NCBI GenBank assembly: GCA_018136815.1
Contig: CM030940.1
Span: 2,908,601 to 2,972,600, forward strand
Direction: 5' to 3'
From: Isochrysis galbana
Lineage: Eukaryota > Haptophyta > Isochrysidales > Isochrysidaceae
Length of the DNA stretch: 64,000 nucleotides
The notes beneath the pieces are model-generated. The model had not been told where the DNA came from. It saw only the letters and a program-made list of their open reading frames with translations, and did no database searches. Every line of letters begins with the position of its first letter. Positions within the stretch are counted from its first letter, which is position 1. A program made the position numbers and the translations under genes. Positions 39,919 to 50,824 of this stretch are shown one piece after another.

Positions 39919-40427
39919 TTTCACATGCCCGTCATTTGCCCTCCCCGTTCCCCCGATGAGCCCGTCCCGGGCTCCCCGGGTGAGCCGTGCGCCGCGCTAG
40001 CCGCCGGTGCGCCTCCGCGGCTCGTTCCGCTGAGGAAACGAGCTTCGCTCCGACAAGCACAAAATCTACGCTCGCGCCTCCGGCCGTCGCCCCTCCGAGT
40101 GTCCAAGGTGGAGAGGACCTTCCATCCCCCGCCCAAGAGTCACCCGATGCCCCATCCGAACCCGAGCCACCCAAGCCACCCCAAGCCGAGGTTGGAGCTC
40201 CAAAGAGCTCCGCCTCCCTCCTTGAAGAACTCCTCCTTCCAGCGCCACCCAAGTCCGCCCAAGTGGCGCCTCCGCCCACCGCCCACCGAGTTCACATGCC
40301 CGTCATTTGCCCTCCCCGTTCCCCCGATGAGCCCGTCCCGGGCTCCCCGGGTGAGCCGTGCGCCGCGCTAGCCGCCGGTGCGCCTCCGCGGCTCGTTTCC
40401 GCTGAGGAAACGAGCTTCGCTCCGACA
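39919..40427 (+). repeat. 140-bp direct duplication (39919-40059 and 40289-40427)
   Basis: TTCACATGCCCGTCATTTGC...GGGTGAGCCGTGCGCCGCGC...GAGGAAACGAGCTTCGCTCC occurs twice, almost identically, about 370 bp apart. A diverged relative lies at 41622-41710 (ATGCCCGTAGTCACCCC...CGCGCTAGCTGCCGGCGCGC). Open frames exist on both strands, including 39987-40766 (+), but without a domain. This may be the 5' part of an unidentified retroelement. 40440-41100 holds nothing recognised. Confidence 0.7.
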
Positions 40428-41099
40428 AATTCAGCAACGCGCAGACATGCGACAGAGGGGTCGGAACAACGAGGGCAGACCTCGCTGGGGAGCTACGACC
40501 GATACACTGAGAGAAGACAGAAGACAGTCATGGAACATTTGATGACATCGAGAGAAAGAAAGAGAAGAGGCGGTATACCAACCGACGAGACCTTGAGGCT
40601 TAAAATAACCCACCGGTTAGAAGTAAAAGCCTGTCATCGTATGGAATACGACACTCCCCGACTAAATTCGAGTCGTCCCGACGAGCGGCATGGAAAGAGA
40701 ACGCGAAGTAACCGAAATAGAAGAAATCCAGATTTAGAACGGCGAGGCAAGAGAAACCAAAGATAACCGAGAAACCAAACGTTGAAAGCGACGCTTACAA
40801 TAGAAGACGAGAGCACCCGTGGGCCCTTTGAGCACAAATTGTGCACAAATTCGGAAGCTTGACGCGGCAACCTATTTGTACGCATCGTCCCACCCATTTC
40901 TCCCTTTTACAGGAGTTCTGCTCGGGTGTTGCGGTGGGTGCAACCGCAGACGACACGCGTCTCATCTCCTGAAAACAGCGGCAATCAACGAAGAAAGAGA
41001 AACGATCTGCAACAACGACGAAAGGGAGGGAATGATTCCGAAGACACGCGAGATGCAGTGAGCTACGATCTCCGACAACTCTATTATTAGAGTGAGAGA

Positions 41100-41530
41100 G
41101 AGAAGTCACATAGGAGGGTCCCTCGGCGACGGCTCAACGTTCAATGGGCTCGGCGGATGGGTGATTTCGACGAGGGTTCGGCGCGCGGCCTGCCCGATTG
41201 GCGTGACCATCCGGGTGGGCTATGCGTATTTGGTATCTGGTGGGGTCCCCCATCCGGATGGATCGTCGAAAACGGGCACGCAGCGCGCCCGGCATCGGTT
41301 CGAAGTTGAGCTTTTCAAGCTTTTGCGATTTTAGCGTCTTTTGTCTGTTTTCGATTACGTTTTGTTGTGGGGGCCCAAGGGGGGGGTCCGGGTCCTAATT
41401 AATGGGCCCCGGATATGTGCTAGTTGGGTGTATTGGGAACTTTCTCCCGAAAAAAATCCTCAAATTTCCTCAATTCTGAGATGGTCATTTTTTCACCCCT
41501 AATAAAAAAACACTGTTTGACCGCCCTACC
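41100..41530 (+). repeat. Repeat family B, single-unit copy
   Basis: One unit (GCGGCCTGCCCGATTGGCGT...GGATCGTCGAAAACGGGCAC) and the complete tail ending CACTGTTTGACCGCCCTAC at about 41526. This matches 4140-4494 and, inverted, 49817-50200. Confidence 0.8.
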
Positions 41531-41542
41531 AGTCGCCTGCCA

Positions 41543-41995
41543 CTACCTCCCACAAGCCTCCTTCCACACTTCCGCCGCGCCCTCCGTGCTCCGTGCGTGC
41601 GTCGTGCGTCGTGCGTCGATCACCATGCCCGTAGTCACCCCCGAGGAAAGCTCCATGAGCTCCCCACAAGAACCGCGTTCCGCGCTAGCTGCCGGCGCGC
41701 CCTCGCAGGCAATCTCCAAGAGTGAGATAAGCCTTACTCTGACAGCGCCAAGAAGACGTCTTCCGCCCATGCAGAAGTCGTCTCGCGCGGGGTCGGGCCC
41801 GAAGCGCGCCCTCTTGCGCGCCCTCTCATCCATCTCCTCCAGCGCCAACACCAAGGCCTGCCTGGAGGCCTCCAGCTCTCGCGCGGTGTACGGACGGGTG
41901 GGCATGGCCGGCCCGCGAGGGCGCCGCTCACACAGTTCCCCCGCGGTTCCGCCTTCCGCCTTCCGGGTGGCGGAAGATTTCTTGGGATGCACCAT
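41543..41995 (-). other. Uncertain ORF, 150 codons; both strands open
   Basis: On the minus strand: MVHPKKSSATRKAEGG, then YTARELEASRQALVLALEEM and DERARKRARFG, a helical basic segment. On the plus strand an overlapping frame from 41625 (MPVVTPEESSMSSPQEPRS) shares its start with the duplicated 39919/40289 segment. Neither is recognised. The repeat relationship favours a transposon origin. The remaining sequence to the GPDH gene is rich in G and C runs (42361-42440, 42530-42560). Confidence 0.3.
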
Positions 41996-42600
41996 TGTTA
42001 AGTCGTGTTCGCCTCAACGGTCAACGGTATTTTGCGTTGCGAACTCAACAGTGACTCAACAGCGCGCCAACGCAGTTGAGTCGCCCACACTTGAGTCACT
42101 CTTGAGATACCTCAAAAACCCTCTGGTACTAAGACTAAAAACTAAGAATTCTCCCCCGGCCCTCGGCCGCTCTAAGCTCTAAGAAACTAAGAATAAGAAA
42201 CCCTGGGTGGAGCCCGTGGGGGCAAGAAAGCTTCAGAAGCTTTTCAGTAAAGTCATGTATTCTAGGATGAGTGCGAATGCTACAGTCCGCACCTACCCAC
42301 CCGCCACCCGCCGCCGCGGCGGGGAATCGTCGCCAGGAGCGCAGGAACAAAAGAATACAGGGGGGAGGGGGAGGGGGCGCGTGGGGGCCGGGGAGGCGGG
42401 GGGGGGAGGGGGGGCGGGGGGGGCGGCGGGGGGGGGGGGCAGCGGTTGTTTCTCTTCGCCTGCCGGCCTCGCGCTGCTGCGATCCTTCTCTCTTGTTTGG
42501 CACGCATGTCCTCCTAACACGTTCGTCCCCCCGCCCCCCCGCCCCCCCGCCCCCCCCCCCTCTCCTCCCTTCTCTTTCTCACGCACACTACACGGACACC

Positions 42601-44314
42601 ATGCCCGAGAAGGTCGCACTCATCGGCTCCGGCAACTGGGGCTCGGCTATCGCCACCAAGATGGGCATCAACGCCGCCAAGTGTGCCGACTTCGAGGATA
42701 CTGTGCGCGCGCCCACAGCTCCGCCCCGCCGGCGCACCGCACGCTGCAGCCGCTCACAGTCCCTCAGGCGGAAGCCGCCGGAGTGCCGTGGCTGGATCAC
42801 CACCTCTCCCTCGCGCGCCCGCGCGCCCATCCTTTGGCTTGGAATGCTATCGTCTTCCGCCCCTCTCCTCTTTGCAACATCTCCAGGTCCATATGTGGGT
42901 GTTCGAGGAGTATGTGAAGTGCGTCGATGGCGTGTGGACCCGCCCTGCGCGTGGCTCTTCGCCTCCAGAGGGAAAGACATGGGTGGACGAGGGCTACACG
43001 CCGCTCACTCAGGTTATCAACGAGAAGCATGAGAATGTAATTTACCTGCCGGGGATTGAGCTGCCACACAACATTGTCGCCGAGGCCGACATCAAGAAGT
43101 GCGTGACCGGAGCAACGATGATGGTGAGCTATCACGAACAGTGCATTCACGTGGCATGCACAGGTCTCCTTGTCAAGTCTTGCCTAAGCCCGCCACACCG
43201 CCCGATCGAGGTGTTCGCTTCGATTCTCCGCCGCCTGTTGCCCCGACGTCGCCTCTATGTGACGTCATCAATACATCACATGCGACCTTCACCTAAGGCC
43301 CTCATCCCTTTTAACCGCATGCTCAATTGCCCATTAGGTGTTTGTCATTCCGCACAACTTCCTCGCCCCCATCGTGCCGAAAATGGAGGGCGCGTTCGCG
43401 AAGGGTGCGATCGGCTGCTCGCTCATCAAGGGTATTGAATTCGAGAAGGGCGGCGACTTCAAGCCGATTCTGATCTCGGATCTGCTCCAAAAGGTTCACA
43501 AAAAATCACCACCTAGCTGTTGCATGCCGCACATGCAACCGACCCCGCTAGGCCCTCTGGCCCAACTCCAGCGAGAACAATGAAATGCAACTGTTGGGTC
43601 TTTATCTCATGTGGTGCCCCCATCGGCCATCGTGAGCAGGAGATGAAGAAGGGAATTGATGGCGACTGGGACGTTGACATGTCGGTTCTTATGGGCGCCA
43701 ATGTGGCAAACGAGGTGGCCAAGGGCGACTTCGCCGAGGCCACCATTGGCTGCACCAATGAGGCCAACGGCCTCAAATGGTGCAAGCTCTTCAATACCTC
43801 GGACTTCGCGGTGACCGCCGTGAAGGATGTGGCAGGCGCTGAGCTTTGTGGCGCGATGAAGAACGTAGTTGCCCTGGGTGCGGGCTTTAGCGATGGGCTC
43901 GGCTATGGTGGCAACACTAAGGCCGCCATTATCCGGATCGGCCTTAAGGAGATGCAGAAGTTCTGCCAGCTCTTCTATGGCGATCGCAACATCCAGAAAG
44001 ATACATTCCTCGAGTCGTGCGGCGTTGCCGATCTTGTCACCACCTGCTTCGGCGGCCGCAACCGCAAGTGCGCAGAGATCTTCGCCAAGGGCGTCATTTC
44101 TGGCTCTCCCAAGGCATGGGACGTGATTGAGGCGGAGGAGCTGAACGGTCAAAAGTTGCAAGGCACGGGCACCTGTATCGATGTGATGAAGGCTATCGCC
44201 GCCAAGAAGGCCGAGAAGGACTTCCCTCTCTTCGTTCAGATCCACAAGATTGCCTTCGAGGGCGCCCGGCCGGAGACGATCATCGAGATCAACGCCGGAT
44301 CCGGCTATTACTAA
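42601..44314 (+). CDS. GPD1: Glycerol-3-phosphate dehydrogenase (NAD+)
   Basis: Interconverts dihydroxyacetone phosphate and glycerol 3-phosphate, linking glycolysis to glycerolipid or glycerol synthesis. Four exons: 42601-42702, 42887-43123, 43338-43493 and 43640-44314, all phase 0, with GT-AG introns of 184, 214 and 146 bp; 389 residues. Motifs: VALIGSGNWGSAIAT (NAD-binding), MWVFEEYV, VIPHNFLAPIVPKM, AIGCSLIKGIE, then AVTAVKDVAGAELCGAMKNV with the catalytic Lys region, GLGYGGNTKAAIIRIGL and DLVTTCFGGRNRKCAE. The start at MPEKVALIGSGNWG puts the Rossmann glycines at the usual distance. There is no evident targeting peptide, so it is probably cytosolic. A C-rich tract (42531-42560) lies just before the start. 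Confidence 0.96.
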
Positions 44315-44934
44315 ATTCATTGCTACGACTCGTGCGGTTTGAATAGATCCCATCCAACATATCGTTCTCGCCCTGTCATCATGGCCGATCAAGAGGGGAT
44401 GTAGACAAGCCGAATGCGCGCTTATTTGCACGCATTCCGTAAGGCTAATGCGGTCTTGATGGTAAACGAGAACGAGCAGCAGTGTATGGCAGGCTGTGGG
44501 CACCGTGTACTTCGTCAATGTTACGTCCGACTGTCTCTCGCTTCCTCAAGGTCGCCCCAGTGTCTAAGGCTCTGCGTGTAGTCATCGCGAGATCACGCAG
44601 CGCACAAGACCAAGCTCTTGTTCGATCTGACGTTGTGTCATCCTCATCATCGCTGTGGCTACTCCTACTCTTTGTGGGCGCGTTCCGGGCATCATTGTCT
44701 TGGTGCATATTTCCTCTTTGATCTAGTAGCTAGTCAAGTGGTGTGAAGCCGTCAGCTGTCCTCTCTTTCGCCTGCTTCCCGCACAGCTGCTTGAGATATA
44801 GTGTAGCACTCAAAAACTATGGTTATAGTTTCAGCGATGGAGCACGCGCCGACGGCTCTCCCCTCTGTATTATACCTGCCCCATCGCTAATGTCTAATTA
44901 ATAGTAATGGCTTGAGGCATGCAAATATTCGTGT
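44315..44934. other. Intergenic, 3' flank of GPDH
   Basis: No gene recognised. At 44913-44936, GGCATGCAAATATTCGTGT resembles the core of the 105-bp repeat at 10129 and 24617, and is followed immediately by a LINE tail. Confidence 0.4.
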
Positions 44935-45230
44935 CAAAAAAAGCCTTCTGAAGTTTCAGGGCTAGCACCTAAAAAAACATTCTCGAAGTTCAGGCTACTA
45001 ACTATGCTGCTAGCTACCAGCTACGGGGGTCCCATCGCACTCATGGTGCTGCCTCTCGCCATCGCCTAAACCCCACACTCACACACTCTCACTCTCTCTC
45101 ACCCCCCACCCCCCACCCCCTCGCACCCACTACCCCTCATTCCTTGGTCTTCGGCATCGGGGGTCGGGGGGTGGGCCCGCGTGCACTTCGTCGGGCCAAG
45201 GCGCGCGGGGGGGGGGGGGGGGAGGCTGAG
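44935..45230 (-). mobile_element. LINE 3' UTR and tail (-)
   Basis: Reverse-complement tail: A run at 44937-44943, again CTAAAAAAACATTCTCGAAG at 44969, then CTACTAACTATGCTGC..., CGCCTAAACCCC..., CTCATTCCTTGGTCTTCGGC at about 45138, and GGGCCAAGG at 45194, ending in a G run at about 45208-45222. This matches 63795-64000. Two successive tail motifs (44937 and 44974) suggest two nested or tandem 3' ends. Confidence 0.7.
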
Positions 45231-45280
45231 ACAGGCTTGTCAGAGGTCCCCACAAACCACAAACTCTATCTAGGCGCCCA

Positions 45281-45316
45281 AAGTATTGGTATTGGGCCTG
45301 GGCAATACCAATACTT
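45281..45316. repeat. Perfect 14-bp inverted repeat (hairpin)
   Basis: AAGTATTGGTATTG at 45281-45294 pairs with CAATACCAATACTT at 45303-45316 around an 8-nt loop. One arm also occurs at 12513-12526 next to a LINE tail. It could be a structured element in a LINE 3' UTR. The surrounding 45230-45440 has no gene. Confidence 0.85.
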
Positions 45317-45508
45317 GTCGTCCGACGTGCCCCAACTTCAACTTGCACGACAAGTGCTTGTGATTCTTGTCGCCAAGACGCCAAGAGGCACCCAAACTTG
45401 CACAGACTTGTCGATGCCCAACCAAAGTAGTGCACACACAACATGGCACATACATACATACATGGGCCGATCTCCCGGCCGAAACCGAAGAACGAGGAAC
45501 AAGGAATG

Positions 45509-46262
45509 TATTAATAAATCTTTTAATAGTCTCACCGCACACGCAGCCGTGGACCCTCTACTTTCTACTCACGTAGGAAACTTTCTACACCCCCACTTCC
45601 CCGGCCCTTCTCCCCCCGCCATAAGGCGACTCCCCCTGTGCACTACTAGGGGGATAGGGGTGAAGGGCTTAGATATGGTCCGGTGGCCCGCGCCCCCCCC
45701 CCCGGTGATCATTCCCCCCCTTCCTCCTGTGTCTCCGAGTGGGCGGCGGTCTCAGCCCCGACTTATCCTGTAAACAGGTGCGGGACTTACCTATTTTTCG
45801 GTGAGCGGAGCTCTCGCTCCGCCCATCCCCTTCTCCGCGCTCTCTCTCCCCTCTCCTGCGGCACGCGCGATGGCGCGCCTGCGGCAGGCCTGCAGCTGCC
45901 CCTGGCGACCCCTGGAGGCTCCTGGAGGCCAGCTCTGGGGGCGGAGGAGGCTGGGACTGGGCCCTGGCCTCCCCTGCCTCTCCCTCGCTGGCGCTCCTGA
46001 GCCTCTGGGGCCCCCAATCTGCACCTGTCTGCCTGTCGACCAGGGGGGGAGGGGGGTTGGAGCGATGGGCTGGTAACGAGGGGCCAGGATGGGCGAATGG
46101 GGCGAGCCTGTGGGGAAGGGAGTGGGTCAGTAGGGCAGTGGCCTCCTGGCAAGCCATCAGGCGTGCCAGGAGGATGGGTGGTTCCTCCCCCATGGCAGGG
46201 GAGGAGAGGAGAGAGGGGGGGGCTCGTGCCCCCCCATGGGTCAACCAAGTATAAACTTAGTT
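45509..46262 (+). mobile_element. Element A, full-length copy inserted in LINE 3' UTR sequence, 15-bp TSD
   Basis: Flanked by the exact 15-bp repeat GAGGAACAAGGAATG at 45494-45508 and 46263-46277. It starts TATTAATAAATCTTTTAATA and ends GAACCAAGTATAAACTTAGT. Contents: CTCACCGCACACGCAGCCGT...CGACTTATCCTGTAAACAGG..., GGGACTTACCTATTTTTCGG, the GGCGGAGC/GCTCCGCC stem, then C- and G-rich blocks. The outside sequence (CCGAAACCGAAGAACGAGGA ... GAATGAGGGGGGAAGAGTGG) reads continuously as a LINE 3' UTR, so the insertion is nested. TSD length and 5'-truncated relatives indicate target-primed reverse transcription. No polymerase is encoded. Confidence 0.9.
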
Positions 46263-46277
46263 GAGGAACAAGGAATG

Positions 46278-47240
46278 AGGGGGGAAGAGTGGAGGGAGGG
46301 CAATGTCGCATTCGCGAATCGACACTCGTTAGGCTTAGGGGTAGGCGCTTCCCGGACAGGGACAGGGCCAACACGTGCCGCATATGTGGGGAAACAGACG
46401 AATCCTCGACACACCTAGGAGAGTGCCCCGGGATAACCAACATCCTAGACGAGCTGAATAAAGTCGCACGCTACACACCTAAGATAGGAAGGAGTAGAGA
46501 AGAAACCATTATAGACAACCTATTCATTTACCCGAAGGGAGACGCCCCGAAAGTGATATACGTACTATACCTTCTAGCGTGGAGATACATAATCACGGAC
46601 TTCTATAGGATACACTACGACGGCATAAACTTCTCGGAAGAATCAGTACTAATAAGAATAATAGAGAGATACACCATGCTAAGTAAAGCACAAAGCACTC
46701 CTCTTCGCACATGAAACCGACTCGGCGAGAACCGCCCAAGCGGGCATGGGAAGACAACCCAAGAAAAGGATAGACATGAACGACTTGAGACCCGTTTTCA
46801 ACAGGAACGACAAAGGCGGACTTAAGCCCAGCGTGGAGCTAGTGGAACTAGCCACCAAGCTGAGGATCGCACTCGCTGTCTGTCGAGGGGACCAAGGAAC
46901 AAGGGAACAAAGGAGATTGAAACACCGACACACCAATCGAAGTTGTTGACAGAGACAATGGAACCTAGACACAACCCCAACAAACAAACAAAACGTGGCC
47001 AGACAGACACACACGACAACAACGACAAACCCAAAAGGCCTGCCCGAACCCCACACTCTGAACCAGGCTTCAAGTAGCGCACCGAGGCCGGACCTCGGAA
47101 ACCGAAGAAAAAGGAAAGAAGGGGGGCAGGGGAAGAGGTGGAGGGAGGGAAGATAAGGGCGGTGTAGATAGCGAAAGGGAGTCCCGTAACTAGTAACTAG
47201 TAGGTGTGTAGCCCTGAATCTTCAGAAGTTTTTGTTTTTC
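46278..47240 (+). mobile_element. LINE 3' region with frameshifted zinc-knuckle ORF
   Basis: 46289-46714 encodes CRICGETDESSTHLGECPGI, then VLYLLAWRYIITDFYRIHYD, then stops. The rest (ARTAQAGMGRQPKKRIDMND, DLRPVF) continues in another frame from about 46720, so the ORF carries a frameshift. The 3' UTR (AACCCAAAAGGCCTGCCCGA...GTAGCGCACCGAGGCCGGAC) and the tail (TAGTAGGTGTGTAGCCCTGA, then TCTTCAGAAGTTTTTGTTTTT) match the element at 1825-3533. The knuckle and GRQPKKRID motif are more conserved than the flanks, suggesting selection in active copies. This copy is 5'-truncated or rearranged. Confidence 0.82.
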
Positions 47241-48592
47241 GAACAGATGTTGCGTCGTCGTCTCGATCTTGTATCTTGTGCTTGTGTTTTGGTGCGTGCT
47301 CAGCATATGGCATATGGGCCGGTCTAACGACGTGCAAAATACAAAATAAAAATATCAAAGTGCGTCTTCTTCGCCACCTCTGCCGAGTACCTAGGCCGGG
47401 GGGAAATCATCGCCCCTTCTAGTGAACAAATATTCTGCGAATCTCCGACTCCGATGTACAGATTTTTTTGATTGAACTCAATGTCAATATCAATATCCCC
47501 TAGAACTCTACTCCAGGGGAGGGCAAGCGGGGCCGTCCACCGTGGGGGGCCTGAGGAGAGGAGCGTCGGCGCGCTCCATTGCAACAAAGTATAAACTAAA
47601 TTTATGGCTCTCAGGAAGATATGTGCTCTCGCCCTCGGGGTGTAGACAATCAATTTTCGTTGTCACATGCACATGCGACATGCGTGTTGTCATGTTGTAT
47701 TGCGAAAGTTCGGTTGCCTCCACATTTGGTACCACGCAAACGGCACCGAACGAACGCAAGCCGCCTCGTAGTACTCGCAAGCACTCCACAGCCTTGGCCT
47801 AGCCAGCCGCACCCTCGAACAACTCACACACAAACTACCGGACAACACATGCAACCGCGTGCGACAACACCCACGGCAACGGCAACAACAGTGCAGAGCC
47901 GCCGTCCTCTCGGACCATACGCGTATCTTGGCGCTTTCGTCTTTCGTTCTGGGAACATGCCGCATGCGCGCGTGCACATCGTGCTCAGATACCACACAAT
48001 ACATCATGACCTCTCATGCCGTTGTCGCGTTATGCCTGATGTGGCCAATTGGCGGCTTCAAAAATAGCACATGACGACAAGTACGAAGCACAAGAGAAAA
48101 GCCGATCCATAGTCATGGCGTGGACACGCCACGACAGCAGGCATGTAGAATCGACCGAGGATCTCAACAAGGCACAACTGCAGTGAGGAATCCGGTCCAA
48201 AGACACAGTGAGGAGTGCCCTTGAAGGGTCGACGACATTGGAGAGAACATTGAATGCATAAATGAGATACAGAGCAGGTACCACATCGCCGCAGGGACAG
48301 CAAGTCCTTCGCCTCCGTTGGGGCACGAGCCATAGCACATCCAGCACTGGCGAAGCTGCTCGACGCCCCAGCCAGTGAGCGCTGCACTTCGGGTATGTGG
48401 TGCACCTTGATCGTCCCAATAGAACCGCGTGTAAGGGTAAGGAAAACCGTTTGACCGAAGAACAATGTTCGGTGTGGGTCACGATGGGGCAGTCCGTGAC
48501 ACAGCCACTGCTCAGTAGACGATGGCGTCGAGCACCAAATCCGACACATGAAAAGACATTCGCCTCACTTGCTGTTTCATCTTTTCCTTTAC
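47241..48592. other. Intergenic, 3' side of the cytochrome b5 gene
   Basis: No recognisable domain on either strand. Open frames at 47542-48067 (+) and 48030-48596 (-) lack motifs. Lower GC than the flanks in parts. Confidence 0.35.
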
Positions 48593-49180
48593 TCACGCCA
48601 AGTGGGTGGTGTAATAGTAGTAGGCAGCCCCAGCAATCGCAACGAGCGCTGAGACCAAAATGAGCGGCATCGCGCCGCCGCCCTCGCCCGAAGAACCCTC
48701 GCCCGACTTCTTGGAGCTGCGCTCACTCGGCAACAGCTCGCCCACCTCAAACTTCTCAAGCTGCTTTCGAGCATCCTTGGAGTGGCCAACATCCTCGAAG
48801 TCCTCTGTAGCATCCTTGCCAGCGCGATCCATGAGCACCTCCTCACCGCCAGGGTGCTCATCAAGGTACTTGCTGATGCTGTAGACCTTGTCGTGAATAG
48901 CGAGCCACACATCCTCGCGCTTGCTGTGCTTGGCCAGATCAGCCATTGAGCTGCGGGGAGGCGAGAGAACGGTCAATCGCGAGGCGGTGTGAAGCACAGC
49001 GCAGAGAGCCTGGCATCCACCGTGGCCTCTCTCCCCTCTATGAGCGCGGTGCGGGGCGTGCGCGACGGAGCGTGGGCTGTACTGACGGCGACGCTGCACC
49101 ACCTTCGCGCGCGTGTCAGCGTGCAGGGCTCACATGAAGGGCCTGCCCTTTGCATCGGTGGTCGGCTCGGGAGAAGCCAT
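48593..49180 (-). CDS. Cytochrome b5, tail-anchored
   Basis: Membrane-bound electron carrier for desaturases, hydroxylases and P450s. Exon 1 is 49180-49134 (MASPEPTTDAKGRPF plus two bases) and exon 2 is 48950-48593; the 183-bp GT-AG intron joins them as GRPFISMADLAKHSK, the usual N-terminal strand of the fold. The protein has 134 residues. The heme ligands are His48 in LDEHPGGEEVL and His72 in FEDVGHSKDA. A Ser/Gly/Glu linker leads to a C-terminal membrane anchor, MPLILVSALVAIAGAAYYYY, followed by a short tail, typical of ER or outer-mitochondrial-membrane forms. Without exon 1 the domain would start abnormally at MADLAKH. C runs (49243-49262) and G runs (49308-49352) lie 65-170 bp upstream. 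Confidence 0.95.
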
Positions 49181-49786
49181 GGTGCGCCTCTGGGCTCCTC
49201 AGGCTCGGGCTGAGAGGCCTTTCAGCCCCAGGCCCAGCCTCGCCCCCCCCCCCCCCCCCCCCTCCCCACGCCGCCCGCCCTAGCGCGCGCGGGCTGGGGC
49301 TGGCGGGGGGGGGGGGGGGGGGAGATCGTAGAGCCCCCGGGGGGGGGGGGGGGAGGGAGGAAGGAAGGACCTCCTTCTTCTCGTTCGAGGAGTCTTCTTC
49401 TCCAGAATCAGCGGCGATTCTCTCTTTCCCGGGTTGGTTACCGCATGATGCTGTCTCAGATAGGTAAAGTATAACGATATAACGATGTCGTGAACCCGTA
49501 CCGTTCACTATTGGACTATTGGTAAAATACGGGTTCACCGCTTCACGAATCCGCTAACTCCAAACTCCCAGTTCCCAGTTCCTAATTCCTACCGAGCTCA
49601 ACTCTCCAGGGTTGATTTCTAAGCTTAGGTCATGATGACACAATTGGCTAGCTAGGGACTTACCCCTAGTTAGTACAAGCCTAAAACTAGGGACTAGGGC
49701 GCTCAAACACTATTTTAACTTCTGCTCTTCTGCTAAGTGTGTAAAAATGAACTAAACATGAAAAAGTCAGGATTGATAGTTGATAC

Positions 49787-50200
49787 GGCGGTCAAACACT
49801 ATTTTAACTTCTAAGGGTAGGGCGATCAAACAGTGTTTTTCAATAAGGGGTGAAAAATGACCATCTCAGAATTGAGGAAATTTGAGGATTTTTCACGGTT
49901 CACGGTAGAAAGTTCCCAATACACCCAACTACTCAACTACCAAAACTAGCACATATCCGGGGTCCATTAGGACCCGGACCCCCCCCCTGGGCCCCCACAA
50001 CAAAACGTAATCAAAAACAGGCAGAAGACGATAAAATCGCAAAAGCTTGAAAAGCTCAACTTCAAGTCGAAACCGAGCGCGCTGCGTGCCTGTTTTCGAC
50101 GATCCATACGGATGGGGGACCCCACCAGATACCCAACACACAGGTCCCACCCGCATGGTCACGCCAATCGGGCAGGCCGCGCCCCGAATGACGAATTGTG
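49787..50200 (-). repeat. Repeat family B, inverted copy with a doubled terminus
   Basis: Two termini occur in succession: GGCGGTCAAACACTATTTTA at 49791, then GGGCGATCAAACAGTGTTTT at 49821. The reverse complement of the family B tail and one unit follows to about 50200 (CGTTTTCGACGATCC...CGATC, GGTCACGCCAATCGGGCAGG). The 49791-49816 piece matches the end of the diverged copy at 18000-18029, so one copy may have inserted at the end of another. 49470-49786 holds nothing recognised. Confidence 0.75.
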
Positions 50201-50691
50201 ATGGCCCATAGGGCCTGAGGGCAATGAGGAAGGGGCCAAGCCGGCGGCAGGCGCGGCTGAGGAGGCGACTTCGGAGACGCTGACGGGCTGAGGCCCGTCA
50301 GCAGAGGAAGGCGGGCAGGCGGGCTTGATCGAGGGCGAGGACGGCGGCGAGAGCGACATCGAACGAGTGGCGAGAGGCGAGGGCGAGTGTGAGGAGGGCT
50401 GTGATGGCAGGGGCTGGCGAGGAGAGGCGAGGCTGTAGGGTCTGAGTGTTACGAGAGCGAGAGCGACGAGAGCGAGAGCGACGACGGATGACGACTGACG
50501 ACAGGACGACGGACGACGGACAGAGACACCCAGGAAAACACCCCGACTCTCGCCCCACGACTTTCTCACATAAATCGACTGAAATCAAACCCAAACACTC
50601 CGGCCAGACGACGACGGACGACGATCAGAAGGCGATCTGTCCCAAGCGTCGAAATCGGCCGTCGCGGCGCCTGAAAGCACGCGCGCTAACT

Positions 50692-50822
50692 AACGTCCGC
50701 CGCCGGAGGCCGGAGAGCCGGAGAGAGCCCAACTTCGAACCGAGCCCGGGCGCGCTGGGAGCTGGGAGACCGTTCTCGTTCCTCATCCCGGTGTCCGGCC
50801 CGCGCCAAGCCACTAGCTGTTG
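50692..50822 (+). repeat. Dispersed repeat family E, copy 2
   Basis: AACGTCCGCCGCCGGAGGCC...CCCAACTTCGAACCGAGCCC...CCGTTCTCGTTCCTCATCCC, matching 38459-38580. The preceding 50200-50690 is rich in GAGAGCGAC words and has no recognised gene. Confidence 0.75.
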
Positions 50823-50824
50823 GT

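Noticed and set aside
41424-42182. Plus-strand 252-codon frame as a gene
   Set aside because: It begins within the tail of repeat family B and has no domain. A competing minus-strand frame is equally open.
43607-44518. 303-codon minus-strand frame opposite the last GPDH exon
   Set aside because: It is antisense to a fully conserved exon and mirrors its codon structure.
45801-46254. Recurrent frames MARLRQACSCPW... in element A copies, as a possible retroposon protein
   Set aside because: The frames are of different lengths and broken at different points in each copy, with biased composition and no domain, so coding selection is not supported.
45509-46262. Element A as a solo LTR
   Set aside because: The ends are not TG...CA, the TSD is 15-17 nt and not 4-6, and copies are truncated at one end. 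All of these fit target-primed reverse transcription instead.
48973-49102. Cytochrome b5 starting at an ATG at 49102 on a single exon
   Set aside because: That reading lacks the first strand of the fold. Splicing from 49134 to 48950 restores it exactly.
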